29,108 nt of DNA from CAYXWM01 sp964468805 (GTDB lineage: Bacteria; Bacillota; Clostridia; Lachnospirales; WRBF01): the NCBI GenBank assembly GCA_964468805.1, contig CAYXWM010000036.1, positions 1 to 29,108 on the forward strand. The letters run 5' to 3'. Of this stretch, positions 7,308-16,702 are shown in pieces; the stretch's first letter is position 1; the number at the start of each line of letters is the position of its first letter. The position numbers and the translations under genes are program-made. The notes beneath the pieces were generated by a model. It saw only the letters and a list, made by a program, of their open reading frames with translations, did not search any database and was not told the origin of the DNA.

Positions 7308-8608
7308 AACTCATTTTAGGTACAGAAAAAGGCTCTCCTGCCTTTAAAGCCGGCATTAAGCCGGGCGACAAATTAATTACCGTCAACGGCAAGAAAATCA
7401 AAGACGTTTTCGATTACAGATTCTTTATCCAGGAAAAAAAATTACTCTTGGAAATAGAGCATGAAAACGGTACCCTCGAAGAATATAAAATCACCAAAGA
7501 CGAATACGAGGACTTAGGGCTGGAGTTTGAAACCGGTCTCATGGATAAATCTACCCATTGTGCCAACAAGTGCATCTTCTGTTTTATAGACCAACTGCCA
7601 AAAAATTGCCGCAGTACTCTGTATTTCAAAGACGACGACGTTCGCCTGTCTTTCCTATCGGGCAACTATGTAACCCTTACCAATATTACCGATGAGGAAC
7701 TGGATAGGCTAATTTCCTACAGACTTTCGCCCATTAACATCTCCGTCCATACCACAGACCCCAAACTCCGCTCGTTTATGCTAAACAATCCTCGGGCGGC
7801 GAAAATTACGGATATGATACAAAAACTCCACGATTCCAATATATCCATGAATTTTCAAATAGTCCTTTGCAAAAATGTCAACGATAAGGAGCATCTGGAG
7901 GAAAGCATACACCGTCTGGCGGATTACATCCCAAAGGCTCAAAGCCTTTCCGTTGTTCCCGTCGGTCTGACCAAACACAGACAGGCACTTTACTCCCTGG
8001 AACCCTTTACCAAAGAGGACTCCCAAGAAGTCCTTGACCTGATACACAAAAGACAGGAGAAATTCCTAAAGGAAAAAGGCACTCGCTTTATTTACGCCGC
8101 AGACGAATTTTATCTAAAAGCGGAACGTGAATTTCCTCCTGTGGACGAATACGAGGATTTCCCACAAATAGAAAACGGCGTGGGCATGATAAGCCTCATG
8201 AAAGATGAATTTTTAGCCGCATTACGTTCCCAAAAAACCTGTCAAGACCGCAAAATCTCCATAGCCACCGGTCAAGCCGCTTATGAGTTCATAAAAAATC
8301 TTACCCAAAAGGCAACCGATAAATTCCCTCAACTTACCGTAGACGTTCACAAAGTCGAAAACAACTTTTTCGGTCCCTTGGTAAGTGTGGCAGGCTTGAT
8401 TTGTGGGAATGATATCTATGAAACGCTAAAAGACAAGGACTTGGGCAAATACCTGCTCATTCCTCTTAACTCACTGCGAAACGGCGAGGACGTTTTCTTG
8501 GACGACTTACGCCTAAGCGAACTGGAAAGCAAACTTAACATTAAAATAATCCCCGTCTGTAACGACGGTTATGATTTCTTGGATGCAATTGTTAATCCAC
8601 AAATTTAA
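7304..8608 (+). CDS. DUF512 radical-SAM-like protein with N-terminal PDZ domain
   Basis: This 434-residue protein starts with a PDZ-like segment (SPAFKAGIKPGDKLITVNGK, 11-30). It continues with a Fe-S motif C86-x3-C90-x2-C93 (HCANKCIFCFIDQLP), the cluster ligands expected of a radical-SAM-type enzyme, and ends in the DUF512 domain. The segment VRLSFLSGNYVTLTNI follows the cluster, as in the family. It is widespread in Clostridia and cyanobacteria, very often next to der, as here, but its substrate is unknown. It shares ATGA with the end of pgeF, so the two are translationally coupled. The family call is firm; the function is open. Confidence 0.88.
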   Translation: MKLILGTEKGSPAFKAGIKPGDKLITVNGKKIKDVFDYRFFIQEKKLLLEIEHENGTLEEYKITKDEYEDLGLEFETGLMDKSTHCANKCIFCFIDQLPKNCRSTLYFKDDDVRLSFLSGNYVTLTNITDEELDRLISYRLSPINISVHTTDPKLRSFMLNNPRAAKITDMIQKLHDSNISMNFQIVLCKNVNDKEHLEESIHRLADYIPKAQSLSVVPVGLTKHRQALYSLEPFTKEDSQEVLDLIHKRQEKFLKEKGTRFIYAADEFYLKAEREFPPVDEYEDFPQIENGVGMISLMKDEFLAALRSQKTCQDRKISIATGQAAYEFIKNLTQKATDKFPQLTVDVHKVENNFFGPLVSVAGLICGNDIYETLKDKDLGKYLLIPLNSLRNGEDVFLDDLRLSELESKLNIKIIPVCNDGYDFLDAIVNPQI

Positions 8609-8651
8609 GGACAGATCATGAATTTCATGATAAAGTCTTTTTGAAAGGTTT

Positions 8652-8696
8652 TTGGGGAAAACTTTTTCTTCAGAAAAAATTTTCCCCAAGGTCTTA
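8652..8696. repeat. Hairpin of the CAAGGTCTT-tail family, second full copy
   Basis: TTGGGGAAAACTTTTTCT (8652-8669) is followed by a 2-nt gap and AGAAAAAATTTTCCCCAA (8672-8689), with one mismatch, then GGTCTT. Compared with the hairpin at 6416, arm positions 4 and 7 differ in both arms in a compensating way. It sits between the DUF512 gene and der. Confidence 0.75.
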
Positions 8697-8733
8697 ATCC
8701 TTTCCCACACCCATATACACTAAGGAGCAAAAT

Positions 8734-10053
8734 ATGTCAAAACCCATCGTAGCCATAGTAGGACGTCCAAACGTGGGTAAGTCTACCCTGTTTAACAAAA
8801 TCGCCGGCGTTCGTATTTCCATAGTGGACGACCAACCCGGCGTTACCAGAGACAGAATCTATGCAAACGCAAACTGGCTTAACCATAACTTTACCTTAAT
8901 AGACACAGGCGGTATCGAACCGGAAACCACCGACGATATTATGAAACAAATGTACCGCCAAGCGGAACTTGCCATAGCCACCGCCGACGTTATCCTGTTT
9001 TTAACCGATGTTAAGGCAGGCGTACAGGACGACGACCAAAAAGTAGCCCAAATCCTCCGCAGGACAAAGAAACCCGTCCTTCTGGTGGTAAACAAAGTGG
9101 ACAATATGCGTCAAGAAAACCTTGACGTTTACGAGTTCTATTCACTCGCCCTGGGCGACCCCGTACCCATCTCCTCCGGACAAGCCTTGGGTCTGGGCGA
9201 TATGTTGGACAGATTGGTGGACTTGTTCGACAAGGAAACCTCTGCCGAAGAAGAGGAAGACGTTTTAAAAGTTGCGGTTATAGGCAAACCCAACGTAGGC
9301 AAATCCTCTTTGATAAACAGAATTCTGGGCGAAAACCGGGTTATAGTAAGCCCCGTTCCGGGCACCACCCGCGACGCCATAGACACTCCGTTCGAAAAAG
9401 ACGGACAGAAGTTCGTGTTTATAGACACCGCCGGAATACGGCGTAAAAGCAAAATCAAGGAAAACATCGAAAAATACAGCATAATCCGTGCCCTTGCCGC
9501 CGTAGAGCGTTGCGACGTTTGTCTGCTGATGATAAACGCGGAAGAAGGCATTTCCGATCAAGACACAAAAATAGCCGGCATAGCCCATGAATGCGGCAAG
9601 GCTGTAATCATAGTTGTAAATAAATGGGACTTAATAGAAAAAGACAACAAGACCCTAAACGAATTTACCAAAACCATCCGTCTGGAATTGGCGTATATGC
9701 CCTATGCACCCATAATCTTTATTTCAACCCTTACCGGTCAACGTGTTCATAAGCTTTTCGAACTGATCCGGACCGTTTGGCATAATTCCGCCATGCGTAT
9801 AAGCACAGGTTTGCTTAACGAAGTACTTATAGATGCGGTTGCAATAAATCAACCGCCGGCGGAAAAAGGTCGTCCTCTGAAAATTTACTACATCACCCAA
9901 GCTTCGGTAAAACCGCCGACTTTCGTGCTTTTTGTAAATGACAAAGAACTGCTCCACTTTTCCTACCGACGTTTCCTGGAAAATCAACTGCGAGATGCCT
10001 TCGGTTTTGTGGGCACTCCCATAAGATTCGTAGTCAGAAACCGCAAAGAGTAG
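8734..10053 (+). CDS. der: Ribosome-assembly GTPase Der (EngA)
   Basis: Der is a double GTPase needed for 50S ribosome maturation. The 439-residue sequence shows both G domains: GRPNVGKS (10-17), DTGG (57-60) and NKVD (120-123) in the first; GKPNVGKS (184-191), DTAG (231-234) and NKWD (296-299) in the second. A KH-like C-terminal domain ends in the basic GTPIRFVVRNRKE. Length is normal. AAGGAG lies 6 nt before the ATG. The place after the DUF512 gene and before plsY and gpsA is the usual clostridial order. Confidence 0.98.
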   Translation: MSKPIVAIVGRPNVGKSTLFNKIAGVRISIVDDQPGVTRDRIYANANWLNHNFTLIDTGGIEPETTDDIMKQMYRQAELAIATADVILFLTDVKAGVQDDDQKVAQILRRTKKPVLLVVNKVDNMRQENLDVYEFYSLALGDPVPISSGQALGLGDMLDRLVDLFDKETSAEEEEDVLKVAVIGKPNVGKSSLINRILGENRVIVSPVPGTTRDAIDTPFEKDGQKFVFIDTAGIRRKSKIKENIEKYSIIRALAAVERCDVCLLMINAEEGISDQDTKIAGIAHECGKAVIIVVNKWDLIEKDNKTLNEFTKTIRLELAYMPYAPIIFISTLTGQRVHKLFELIRTVWHNSAMRISTGLLNEVLIDAVAINQPPAEKGRPLKIYYITQASVKPPTFVLFVNDKELLHFSYRRFLENQLRDAFGFVGTPIRFVVRNRKE

Positions 10054-10074
10054 GAAAAATTAAAATTCTATAGG

Positions 10075-10113
10075 GTTTGTGTTCACTATTTTAAAAAATA
10101 TTATCACACAAAC
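10075..10113 (+). repeat. Inverted repeat in the plsY leader
   Basis: GTTTGTGT (10075-10082) and ACACAAAC (10106-10113) can pair across a 23-nt AT-rich loop. The right arm ends about 5 bp before the GGGGGA ribosome site of plsY. There is no T run, so a terminator is unlikely; an effect on plsY translation is conceivable. Confidence 0.35.
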
Positions 10114-10127
10114 AAACGGGGGATATT

Positions 10128-10757
10128 ATGTATCAAACCATAAGTCTGATTATAGGATATTTTTTCGGTTGCATACAAACCGCCTATATAGTGGGAAAAT
10201 GCGTAGGCAAAATAGATATACGTGAACACGGCTCCGGTAACGCCGGCTCCACAAACGTGGTCCGTGTTATGGGTGCCAAAGCCGGTCTGCTGGTTTTCTT
10301 TTGTGATATTTTTAAGGCAATCGCCGCCTTTGCTCTGTGTACGGTTGTATTCCAAGGCTCAAGCCCTTTTAACGAAGGTCTGAATGGATTCTTACCTGGT
10401 CTTATGGCAGGTCTGGGCGTTATTCTGGGTCATAACTTTCCCTTTTTCCTTAAATTTAAAGGCGGCAAGGGCGTAGCTTCCACCGTGGGTATTATTTTAT
10501 GCACCCAACCCTTAATCGCCTTGGTTTCCTTGGGCGTTGGTGTTTTGGTTATAATTATAACCCGCTTCATCTCCGCCGGCTCTTTGATAATCTTCACCTT
10601 ATTTGTAGCCATGACCGCCCTACTGCAACGCCCCTTGGAAGAAACAGCCGTTGCGGTAATCATTGCCCTTCTGGGCTTCTATCAACACAGAGGCAATATC
10701 GGTCGCCTGTTAACCGGTACTGAACGTAAATTTACTTTTGGGAAACGTGCGGATTAA
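10128..10757 (+). CDS. plsY: Acyl-phosphate:glycerol-3-phosphate acyltransferase PlsY
   Basis: PlsY makes lysophosphatidic acid, the first step of phospholipid synthesis in most Gram-positive bacteria, in the membrane. The 209-residue protein has several hydrophobic segments and the family motifs HGSGNAGSTNVVR (34-46) and GHNFPFFLKFKGGKGVAST (101-119). The usual GS in the first helix reads GCIQTAYIVGK here, a mild deviation. A GGGGGA ribosome site precedes the ATG. Its substrate glycerol-3-phosphate is made by GpsA, encoded next. Confidence 0.95.
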   Translation: MYQTISLIIGYFFGCIQTAYIVGKCVGKIDIREHGSGNAGSTNVVRVMGAKAGLLVFFCDIFKAIAAFALCTVVFQGSSPFNEGLNGFLPGLMAGLGVILGHNFPFFLKFKGGKGVASTVGIILCTQPLIALVSLGVGVLVIIITRFISAGSLIIFTLFVAMTALLQRPLEETAVAVIIALLGFYQHRGNIGRLLTGTERKFTFGKRAD

Positions 10758-10793
10758 TAAATAAATCAGATGATATACCGGTTTTTTTAGAAA

Positions 10794-10821
10794 GAGGGAG
10801 ATTTCTCCCTCAAGATTTTTT
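10794..10821 (+). terminator. Hairpin terminator after plsY (short member of the tail family)
   Basis: GAGGGAGA (10794-10801) and TCTCCCTC (10804-10811) are followed by AAGATTTTTT. The stem plus T run fits a rho-independent terminator, and the CAAGA tail resembles the dispersed hairpin family. Confidence 0.6.
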
Positions 10822-10824
10822 CGT

Positions 10825-10853
10825 TTAATATACTGCTGTACTGTAGATATAAT
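10825..10853 (+). promoter_or_regulatory. Possible promoter for gpsA-sbcD
   Basis: A perfect TATAAT (10848-10853) lies 17 bp after a weak TTTAAT (10825-10830). Transcription would begin just before the AAGGAGGT ribosome site (10861-10868), giving a very short leader. It follows directly on the plsY terminator. Confidence 0.4.
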
Positions 10854-10874
10854 TTAGCGTAAGGAGGTAGAAAT

Positions 10875-11885
10875 TTGAAGAAAATCAGCGTATTGGGTTC
10901 AGGCAGCTGGGGAATTACCCTGGCTTGTTTACTTCATACAAACAGTCATAAAATAACCATCTGGTCATTCAGCAAGGAAGAGACAGAGTCCCTTCGTGAA
11001 AACAGAGAGCATAAGGATTTCTTACCCGGAGTTTATATTCCAAAAGATATTCTTATAACCAACGACCCGGAAGAAGCCGTAAAAGATGCGGAGGTTATAG
11101 TTTTCGCCGTGCCTTCTGCCTTTTGCGGAGAAACCGCCAAACGTTTTAAACCCTTTATCAGCACGGATGCCGTTATAGTTAATGTGGCAAAGGGTATAGA
11201 CCAAAACAACTTAAAACGCCTGTCCGAAATTATCCAAGAACACCTGCCCGGCAATAAGGTCTCCGTACTTTCGGGACCCTCTCATGCGGAAGAAGTTGCA
11301 AGGCAGTTGCCCACAACTTGCGTAGCCGCATCAGATTGCGAAGAAACAGCAAAAATGGTTCAAGATTTATTTATGAATTCTTATTTCAGAATTTATGTTA
11401 ATACAGACCTAATCGGAGTGGAATTGGGCGGTGCCCTGAAAAATGTTATTGCCTTGGCGGCTGGAATTTCCGACGGTTTGGGCTTTGGCGACAATACCAA
11501 GGCCGCTTTAATGTCCCGAGGAATGGTGGAAATCGCCCGTTTGGGAGTGGCTATGGGGGCTTCCTCCGGTACTTTCAGCGGTCTTTCCGGCATAGGCGAC
11601 CTTATAGTTACCTGTACTTCCATGCACAGCAGAAACCGCCGTATGGGTATGCTCTTGGGGCAAGGAATGGGTATGGAGCAAGCAATGAAGGAAGTCAAAA
11701 TGGTGGTCGAAGGGGTACACACGGCGAAATCGGCATATAATCTCGCCTTGAAATACAACGTGGATATGCCCATAATCACGGAAGTTTACAATATACTCTT
11801 TAACGGATTTGACCCTCGAAACTCGGTGGAAAACATGATGAGCAGAGACAAAACCGCCGAATACGGTCAAACCTATCTCTACTGA
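10875..11885 (+). CDS. gpsA: NAD(P)-dependent glycerol-3-phosphate dehydrogenase
   Basis: GpsA reduces dihydroxyacetone phosphate to sn-glycerol-3-phosphate for phospholipid synthesis, feeding PlsY encoded upstream. The 336-residue protein begins with a Rossmann motif (GSGSWG, 8-13). It contains the segment LGGALKNVIALAAGISDGLG with catalytic K189, followed by the GDNTKAAL motif. The start is TTG, fixed by a perfect AAGGAGGT 6 nt upstream. Its TGA overlaps the sbcD ATG by one base (TGATG), so SbcD translation is probably coupled. Confidence 0.97.
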   Translation: MKKISVLGSGSWGITLACLLHTNSHKITIWSFSKEETESLRENREHKDFLPGVYIPKDILITNDPEEAVKDAEVIVFAVPSAFCGETAKRFKPFISTDAVIVNVAKGIDQNNLKRLSEIIQEHLPGNKVSVLSGPSHAEEVARQLPTTCVAASDCEETAKMVQDLFMNSYFRIYVNTDLIGVELGGALKNVIALAAGISDGLGFGDNTKAALMSRGMVEIARLGVAMGASSGTFSGLSGIGDLIVTCTSMHSRNRRMGMLLGQGMGMEQAMKEVKMVVEGVHTAKSAYNLALKYNVDMPIITEVYNILFNGFDPRNSVENMMSRDKTAEYGQTYLY

Positions 11886-13087
11886 TGAGGATCTTACACA
11901 CATCGGACTGGCATCTGGGTAAATGCATAGAAACCGCCTCCAGATTGCCGGAACAGGAAGAATTTATTGAGGAGCTGGCGGAAATCTGCCGGGACGAGGA
12001 AATCGACCTGATTTTAATAGCCGGGGATATTTTCGACAGCTCCAATCCTCCGGCGGCGGCGGAGCAGTTGTTTTTCAGGGCCATGAAAACCCTGTCTCTT
12101 GAGGGTAAGCGACCCATAGTAATCATCGCCGGCAACCATGACAGCCCTGAAAGGCTTGTTGCCGGCACACCCTTTGTCTTGCCCAACGGAGTAATAATCT
12201 TAGGTACTCCGGCTAGCGTAGTGTCCCCGGGTGATTTTACATATTTTTCGGTAACCGATTCGGGTCCGGGTTTTCTGGAATTGAAAATAAAGGACGAAAC
12301 CGCTGTTTTGGCATGTTTGCCTTACGCAAGCGAAAAACGCTTAAACGAGCTGATAACCCAAGATTTTGAGGAAGCGGAGTATCAAAAAAATTATTCCTCC
12401 CTTATAGGTCAAATTTTCGAAGCCGCAGACACCAAGTTCCGGGACGACACCATAAACATAGCAATGGGACATTTCCACACAGTCAGCGGTATTTCCAGCC
12501 GTTCTGAACGGGAAATCCAAGTAGGCGGAATATACGCCGCCGCAACCGATGCCCTGCCCAAAAAGGCACATTATATGGCTCTGGGTCATCTTCATCGCCC
12601 ACAACAAATCCACAACGCACCCATCCCTGCTTACTATTCCGGTTCGCCCATCCAATACTCCCTTTCAGAAGCCAATCAAGAAAAATCCGTTATAATTATA
12701 AACGCTGCACCCCAATTGAAGGCTGAAATTACCCACAAAAAATTACGCCTCTACAAGCCCCTGGAACTTTGGACGGCGAAAAGTACGGAACACGCCTTAG
12801 AACTTTGCAAGGCAAACAAAGACAGGGAATGTTGGGTTTACCTGGAAATACATACGGACCTACCCTTAACCCACACGGATATTAAGGAAATACATAACAT
12901 TAAAAAAGACGTGCTTAAAATTCTTCCCGTACTTAAAGGCACCCAAGACGAAGAAACCGGAGTTTTGGACGAAGCCTCCAAGACCATAGACATGGAATTT
13001 CAGGAATTTTTTGAAAGCTGTATGGATGTGAAACCCACGGAAGAACTCACCCGTTTGTTCCTAAAAATCTGGTCGGATACAGAATAA
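11885..13087 (+). CDS. sbcD: Exonuclease subunit SbcD (Mre11 family)
   Basis: This 400-residue protein is the nuclease half of SbcCD, which cuts DNA hairpins and protein-blocked ends. The Mre11-type metallophosphoesterase motifs are complete: TSDWHLGK (6-13), IAGDIFD (45-51), IAGNHDSPERL (81-91), GHFHT (195-199) and GHLHRP (234-239). It starts within the gpsA stop codon (1-bp overlap). sbcC follows after a 93-bp gap with a decayed hairpin repeat. Such nucleases limit long palindromes, which this window has in number. Confidence 0.96.
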   Translation: MRILHTSDWHLGKCIETASRLPEQEEFIEELAEICRDEEIDLILIAGDIFDSSNPPAAAEQLFFRAMKTLSLEGKRPIVIIAGNHDSPERLVAGTPFVLPNGVIILGTPASVVSPGDFTYFSVTDSGPGFLELKIKDETAVLACLPYASEKRLNELITQDFEEAEYQKNYSSLIGQIFEAADTKFRDDTINIAMGHFHTVSGISSRSEREIQVGGIYAAATDALPKKAHYMALGHLHRPQQIHNAPIPAYYSGSPIQYSLSEANQEKSVIIINAAPQLKAEITHKKLRLYKPLELWTAKSTEHALELCKANKDRECWVYLEIHTDLPLTHTDIKEIHNIKKDVLKILPVLKGTQDEETGVLDEASKTIDMEFQEFFESCMDVKPTEELTRLFLKIWSDTE

Positions 13088-13110
13088 TAAATGATTTATT
13101 TTCGATTTTT

Positions 13111-13158
13111 GGAGATTTTTTCTTTAGTCGGAAACAAGATTTTCTCCCTCAAGGTCTT
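13111..13158. repeat. Decayed hairpin of the CAAGGTCTT-tail family
   Basis: GGAGA (13111-13115) and TCTCC (13143-13147) remain paired, followed by the family tail CTCAAGGTCTTT. The inner stem has many mismatches. It lies between sbcD and sbcC. Confidence 0.5.
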
Positions 13159-13180
13159 TATATAAAAAGTAGGTGATTTT

Positions 13181-16100
13181 ATCAAACCGGCAATATTGCG
13201 AATAAGCGGCTTAAACAGCTTTACCGATACCCAAGAAATTAACTTTGACAAACTCACCGCCCTTGGAATATTCGGCATTTTCGGCGAAACCGGCTCCGGA
13301 AAATCCAGCATTATCGATGCCATGACCATGGCTCTTTTCGGAAGAATGCCCCGCTTTGATACGAGCAACAACCGGCAATTCATCAACACAAATACAGACA
13401 GTTGCCGAATTTATTTTCAATTTCGAATCTGTGAAACAACCTACGTTGTTGAACGGGAATACAAGGAAAGGTCAGGCAAAGTTAAGACCAACGCCAGATT
13501 CTACGAATTGTCCGAACCGATTAGGATTATTGCCGATAAAATTAAAGAGGTCAACGATGAAATAGAGTCCCTAATAGGCTTGAATTACGAGGATTTTTCC
13601 CGATCGGTGGTATTGCCCCAAGGAAAATTCAGTGAATTTTTGCTCCTTGCCAACAAGGACAGGCGAAATATGCTGGAGCGGATTTTTAATCTGGAAAAAT
13701 ACGGCGAACGGCTGAACAGGAAAGTTCACGATGAATACAATGCAATAGAAAAGGAACTTTTCGTCCTGAAGACCCAAATGAGAGCTTACGAAGGAATAAA
13801 TGAAGCTCTCATAAAAGAAAAAGAGGATTTATTGCAACGTGAAACCCTGCAACTTCAAATCCTGGAAGCAAACACCCAAAAACTCAACCGGCAATTTATG
13901 AACTTGACGGCTCTTCAAAAGAATGTTGAAGAATACAGACAATTATTAAACCAAGGGCAAGAGTTGGAAAAGGAAGCGGAGAAAGCCAAAGAAACGGAAA
14001 ACAAAATACGCCGTGCCAATCAAGCCGCAAAAATTGTCCCTATATTAAATAATCTTAGGGAAACGGACAGCATAATAAAGGCTTGTACGGAAAGTTTAGC
14101 GGAATTTCGCAAATCCTTGGACGATACGGAACAAGCTACCAAGCTTCTAAGCCAAAAACTTATTGACGCAAAGGAAGTATACGAAAAACAACAACCCTTA
14201 TTGGTTAAGCGGGAATATCATATTCTTGAAGCCCAAAAACAGCATGAACAATACAAGCAATTAGAGTTAACCATAACCCAACTTCGCAGTCAATACAAGG
14301 AACTAAAAAACGCTCAAAAAGCCCATGAAACCCAACATGCTCTCTGCATACAACAACAATCGGAATTGTCCGAAAAGCTAATTCAGGTTACCCAAAGAAA
14401 AAGCACTCTTACAGTTCTGCCCGAGTTTAGGCAAAAAATTTCGGAAGGTTTAAAAATCCGGGACAGTTTAACCGAACTTGTAAAGGTTTCAAAGACACTT
14501 GAAACGGAAATCCAAGATTTATCTGACCGAATTGCCAAAGAAGAAAAAATACTTGCTGAAAAAACCGAAAAGTTGGATTCCTTAAAGTCTCAATTGGCTG
14601 ACTTGGAAAAGAAACACGGAGAACTTGTTAATTCCAACCCTCCGGATGAGGAAACCGTTGTTTCCCTGAAAATGAAGCTGGTGGACTTGCAAAACCGATA
14701 TGAGGCAGAAAAGGCAAAGGCAGAGACGGTAAGCCAATTAAAATCAAGGCGTGATGCCCTGCTTTTAACCGGTGAAAACCTACTGAAAAGCCTTGAATCC
14801 TTGCAGTCCCGTCGGGAAAGCCAAAGTCTCATTTTTCAAAATGCAGAGGAAAAATTCAATGCCGTTTTAATACATAACAACAGCCTTTTGTTGGCGGAGC
14901 ATCTGGAGGCAGGAAAACCCTGCCCGGTTTGCGGTTCTTTGAAACATCCCAATCCGGCGGGAAATGCTGAAAAAACCGATTTGGAACTTATAAACCATGA
15001 GCGAGAAACCGCTAGAGAAGCCTTGGAGGATATTAATTCTGCAATTACGGAGTTAAACACGGAAATTGCACTGAATAACGGCGAAAGAGAAGGTTTGGAC
15101 AGGCAAATCAAAGAAGCCGGGGTATCCGATTATAACCTAGAGGAATTGGAAAAAATAATCAGTATGACCCGGTGGGAATCGGAACAGACCGGGGAAAAAT
15201 TAAAAGACTACCGCCGAGAACTAAGCTCTCTGGAAAGCCTGCTGAACAATTGCAGAATTATGTTACCGGAAATCCAATCGGAAACGGTAGCTTGCAGTGA
15301 GCGTATTTTAAAGGATAAGCAACTGCTCTCCGCAAAAAAGTCCGATTTAGGAGACAAAACCTCGGCTTTGCTGCCCCTAGGGGAAAAGTTGCAGATAATC
15401 TTGTCTGAATTGCAAACTGATGATATTCAAAAGGAATATTCGGAACTTTGTAGAAAAGACAGGGAACTGGCTGAAAACGATACAGAAGAAAAAAGTTGCA
15501 GGGCAAAACTGGAGGAAATCCGTCTAAAAGCAGATGAGCTTTCCACACAAATTCAGAAATCGGAATCCCAACTTCAAGACATTAATACTGTGGGCAGGGA
15601 AAAACGCCTACAAGCGGACAGTTTAAAGGAAGAAATAGCCAAGGTACTGGGAGACAAAACCCCGGAGGAACTACTGCAAGAAATACGCCGGGAACTTTCC
15701 CGATTGGACAGCGAGGTCAAAAACCTTACGGCAGAACGAGAAAAACTTATGGAACAAAAGCACGGTTGTGAACAAAACATAACCCAATCTGAGACACGTC
15801 TGGAAACTCAAGCCAAGCTGAAAATCCATTACGAAGGCTTGTTAAAAGAGGAATTTCAGCGTTCCGAGTTTCAGAATGATGCGGAAGCAGAGGAAAGCCT
15901 TCTGGACGAGGGCAAAATTGCGGAGTTTGAGGAAAAACTAAGGATTTACCATGAGGAAAGGCTTAAAGTCGCTCAAAATACAGAACGGCTCAAAGCAATC
16001 TTGGATGAATCCCAAATACCTTGGGAAACTGTTGAAGCGGAATGTCAATCCGTTTCGGAACAACTGGCGGAAGCCAAAAGCCAAACCGAGACAAAAACCA

Positions 16101-16702
16101 AGGAAACTGCAGTCCTCAGTAACAGTATCCAAACCATGAAGCAGCAGTTGGAAACCGTTAGGGAATTGGCTCAAAGGCAGAAAGAAACCCAACATCAAGC
16201 GGATTTACTAAAATTACTGGCGGATTTATTTAAGGGTAACAGGTTTGTTGAGTTTGTGGCTCAAAGGCATTTGCGGTATATAGTTTGCGAGGCGTCTGTT
16301 AAGTTAAAGGAAATGACCTCCGGAAGATATGCCCTGCAATTGGTAGGCTCGGATTTCGCCGTGAGAGACGATTACAACGGCGGCGAGTTGCGATCGCCCA
16401 GAACCCTTTCGGGCGGCGAAATATTCGTGACCTCCCTGTGCTTAGCCTTGGCTTTGTCCTCCAAAATTAAGCTGAAAAGCAACGCAGGGTTGGAGTTTTT
16501 CTTCTTGGACGAGGGCTTCGGCACACTGGATGCAAGCCTGTTGGATACGGTTATCTCTGCCTTGGAGCATTTGAAAAACGACAACATGACCGTAGGCGTT
16601 ATCAGCCATGTTGAGGAACTTAAAAACCGTATGCCCGTAAAATTACTTGTAACCCCGCCGGTTTTCGGCGTTCACGGAACAAAGGTCAAGATGAGTATGT
16701 AA
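13181..16702 (+). CDS. sbcC: Exonuclease subunit SbcC (Rad50 family SMC-like ATPase), probable ATC start
   Basis: SbcC is the ATPase and coiled-coil partner of SbcD. The sequence shows Walker A GETGSGKS (35-42), long heptad-rich coiled coils (about 185-560 and 610-1010), a zinc hook C581-P-V-C584, the signature LSGGE (1076-1080) and Walker B with D1110-E1111. Length (1173) is typical. The start is odd. In-frame homology to the family N-terminus (KPAILRISGLNSFTD) begins right after an ATC codon at 13181, which is preceded by AGGTGA at proper spacing. A stop lies at 13163 and no ATG, GTG or TTG occurs before the TTG at 13196. A TTG start would lack a ribosome site and lose part of the first strand. 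ATC initiation, a lesion or a sequence error are all possible. Confidence 0.93.
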   Translation: MKPAILRISGLNSFTDTQEINFDKLTALGIFGIFGETGSGKSSIIDAMTMALFGRMPRFDTSNNRQFINTNTDSCRIYFQFRICETTYVVEREYKERSGKVKTNARFYELSEPIRIIADKIKEVNDEIESLIGLNYEDFSRSVVLPQGKFSEFLLLANKDRRNMLERIFNLEKYGERLNRKVHDEYNAIEKELFVLKTQMRAYEGINEALIKEKEDLLQRETLQLQILEANTQKLNRQFMNLTALQKNVEEYRQLLNQGQELEKEAEKAKETENKIRRANQAAKIVPILNNLRETDSIIKACTESLAEFRKSLDDTEQATKLLSQKLIDAKEVYEKQQPLLVKREYHILEAQKQHEQYKQLELTITQLRSQYKELKNAQKAHETQHALCIQQQSELSEKLIQVTQRKSTLTVLPEFRQKISEGLKIRDSLTELVKVSKTLETEIQDLSDRIAKEEKILAEKTEKLDSLKSQLADLEKKHGELVNSNPPDEETVVSLKMKLVDLQNRYEAEKAKAETVSQLKSRRDALLLTGENLLKSLESLQSRRESQSLIFQNAEEKFNAVLIHNNSLLLAEHLEAGKPCPVCGSLKHPNPAGNAEKTDLELINHERETAREALEDINSAITELNTEIALNNGEREGLDRQIKEAGVSDYNLEELEKIISMTRWESEQTGEKLKDYRRELSSLESLLNNCRIMLPEIQSETVACSERILKDKQLLSAKKSDLGDKTSALLPLGEKLQIILSELQTDDIQKEYSELCRKDRELAENDTEEKSCRAKLEEIRLKADELSTQIQKSESQLQDINTVGREKRLQADSLKEEIAKVLGDKTPEELLQEIRRELSRLDSEVKNLTAEREKLMEQKHGCEQNITQSETRLETQAKLKIHYEGLLKEEFQRSEFQNDAEAEESLLDEGKIAEFEEKLRIYHEERLKVAQNTERLKAILDESQIPWETVEAECQSVSEQLAEAKSQTETKTKETAVLSNSIQTMKQQLETVRELAQRQKETQHQADLLKLLADLFKGNRFVEFVAQRHLRYIVCEASVKLKEMTSGRYALQLVGSDFAVRDDYNGGELRSPRTLSGGEIFVTSLCLALALSSKIKLKSNAGLEFFFLDEGFGTLDASLLDTVISALEHLKNDNMTVGVISHVEELKNRMPVKLLVTPPVFGVHGTKVKMSM

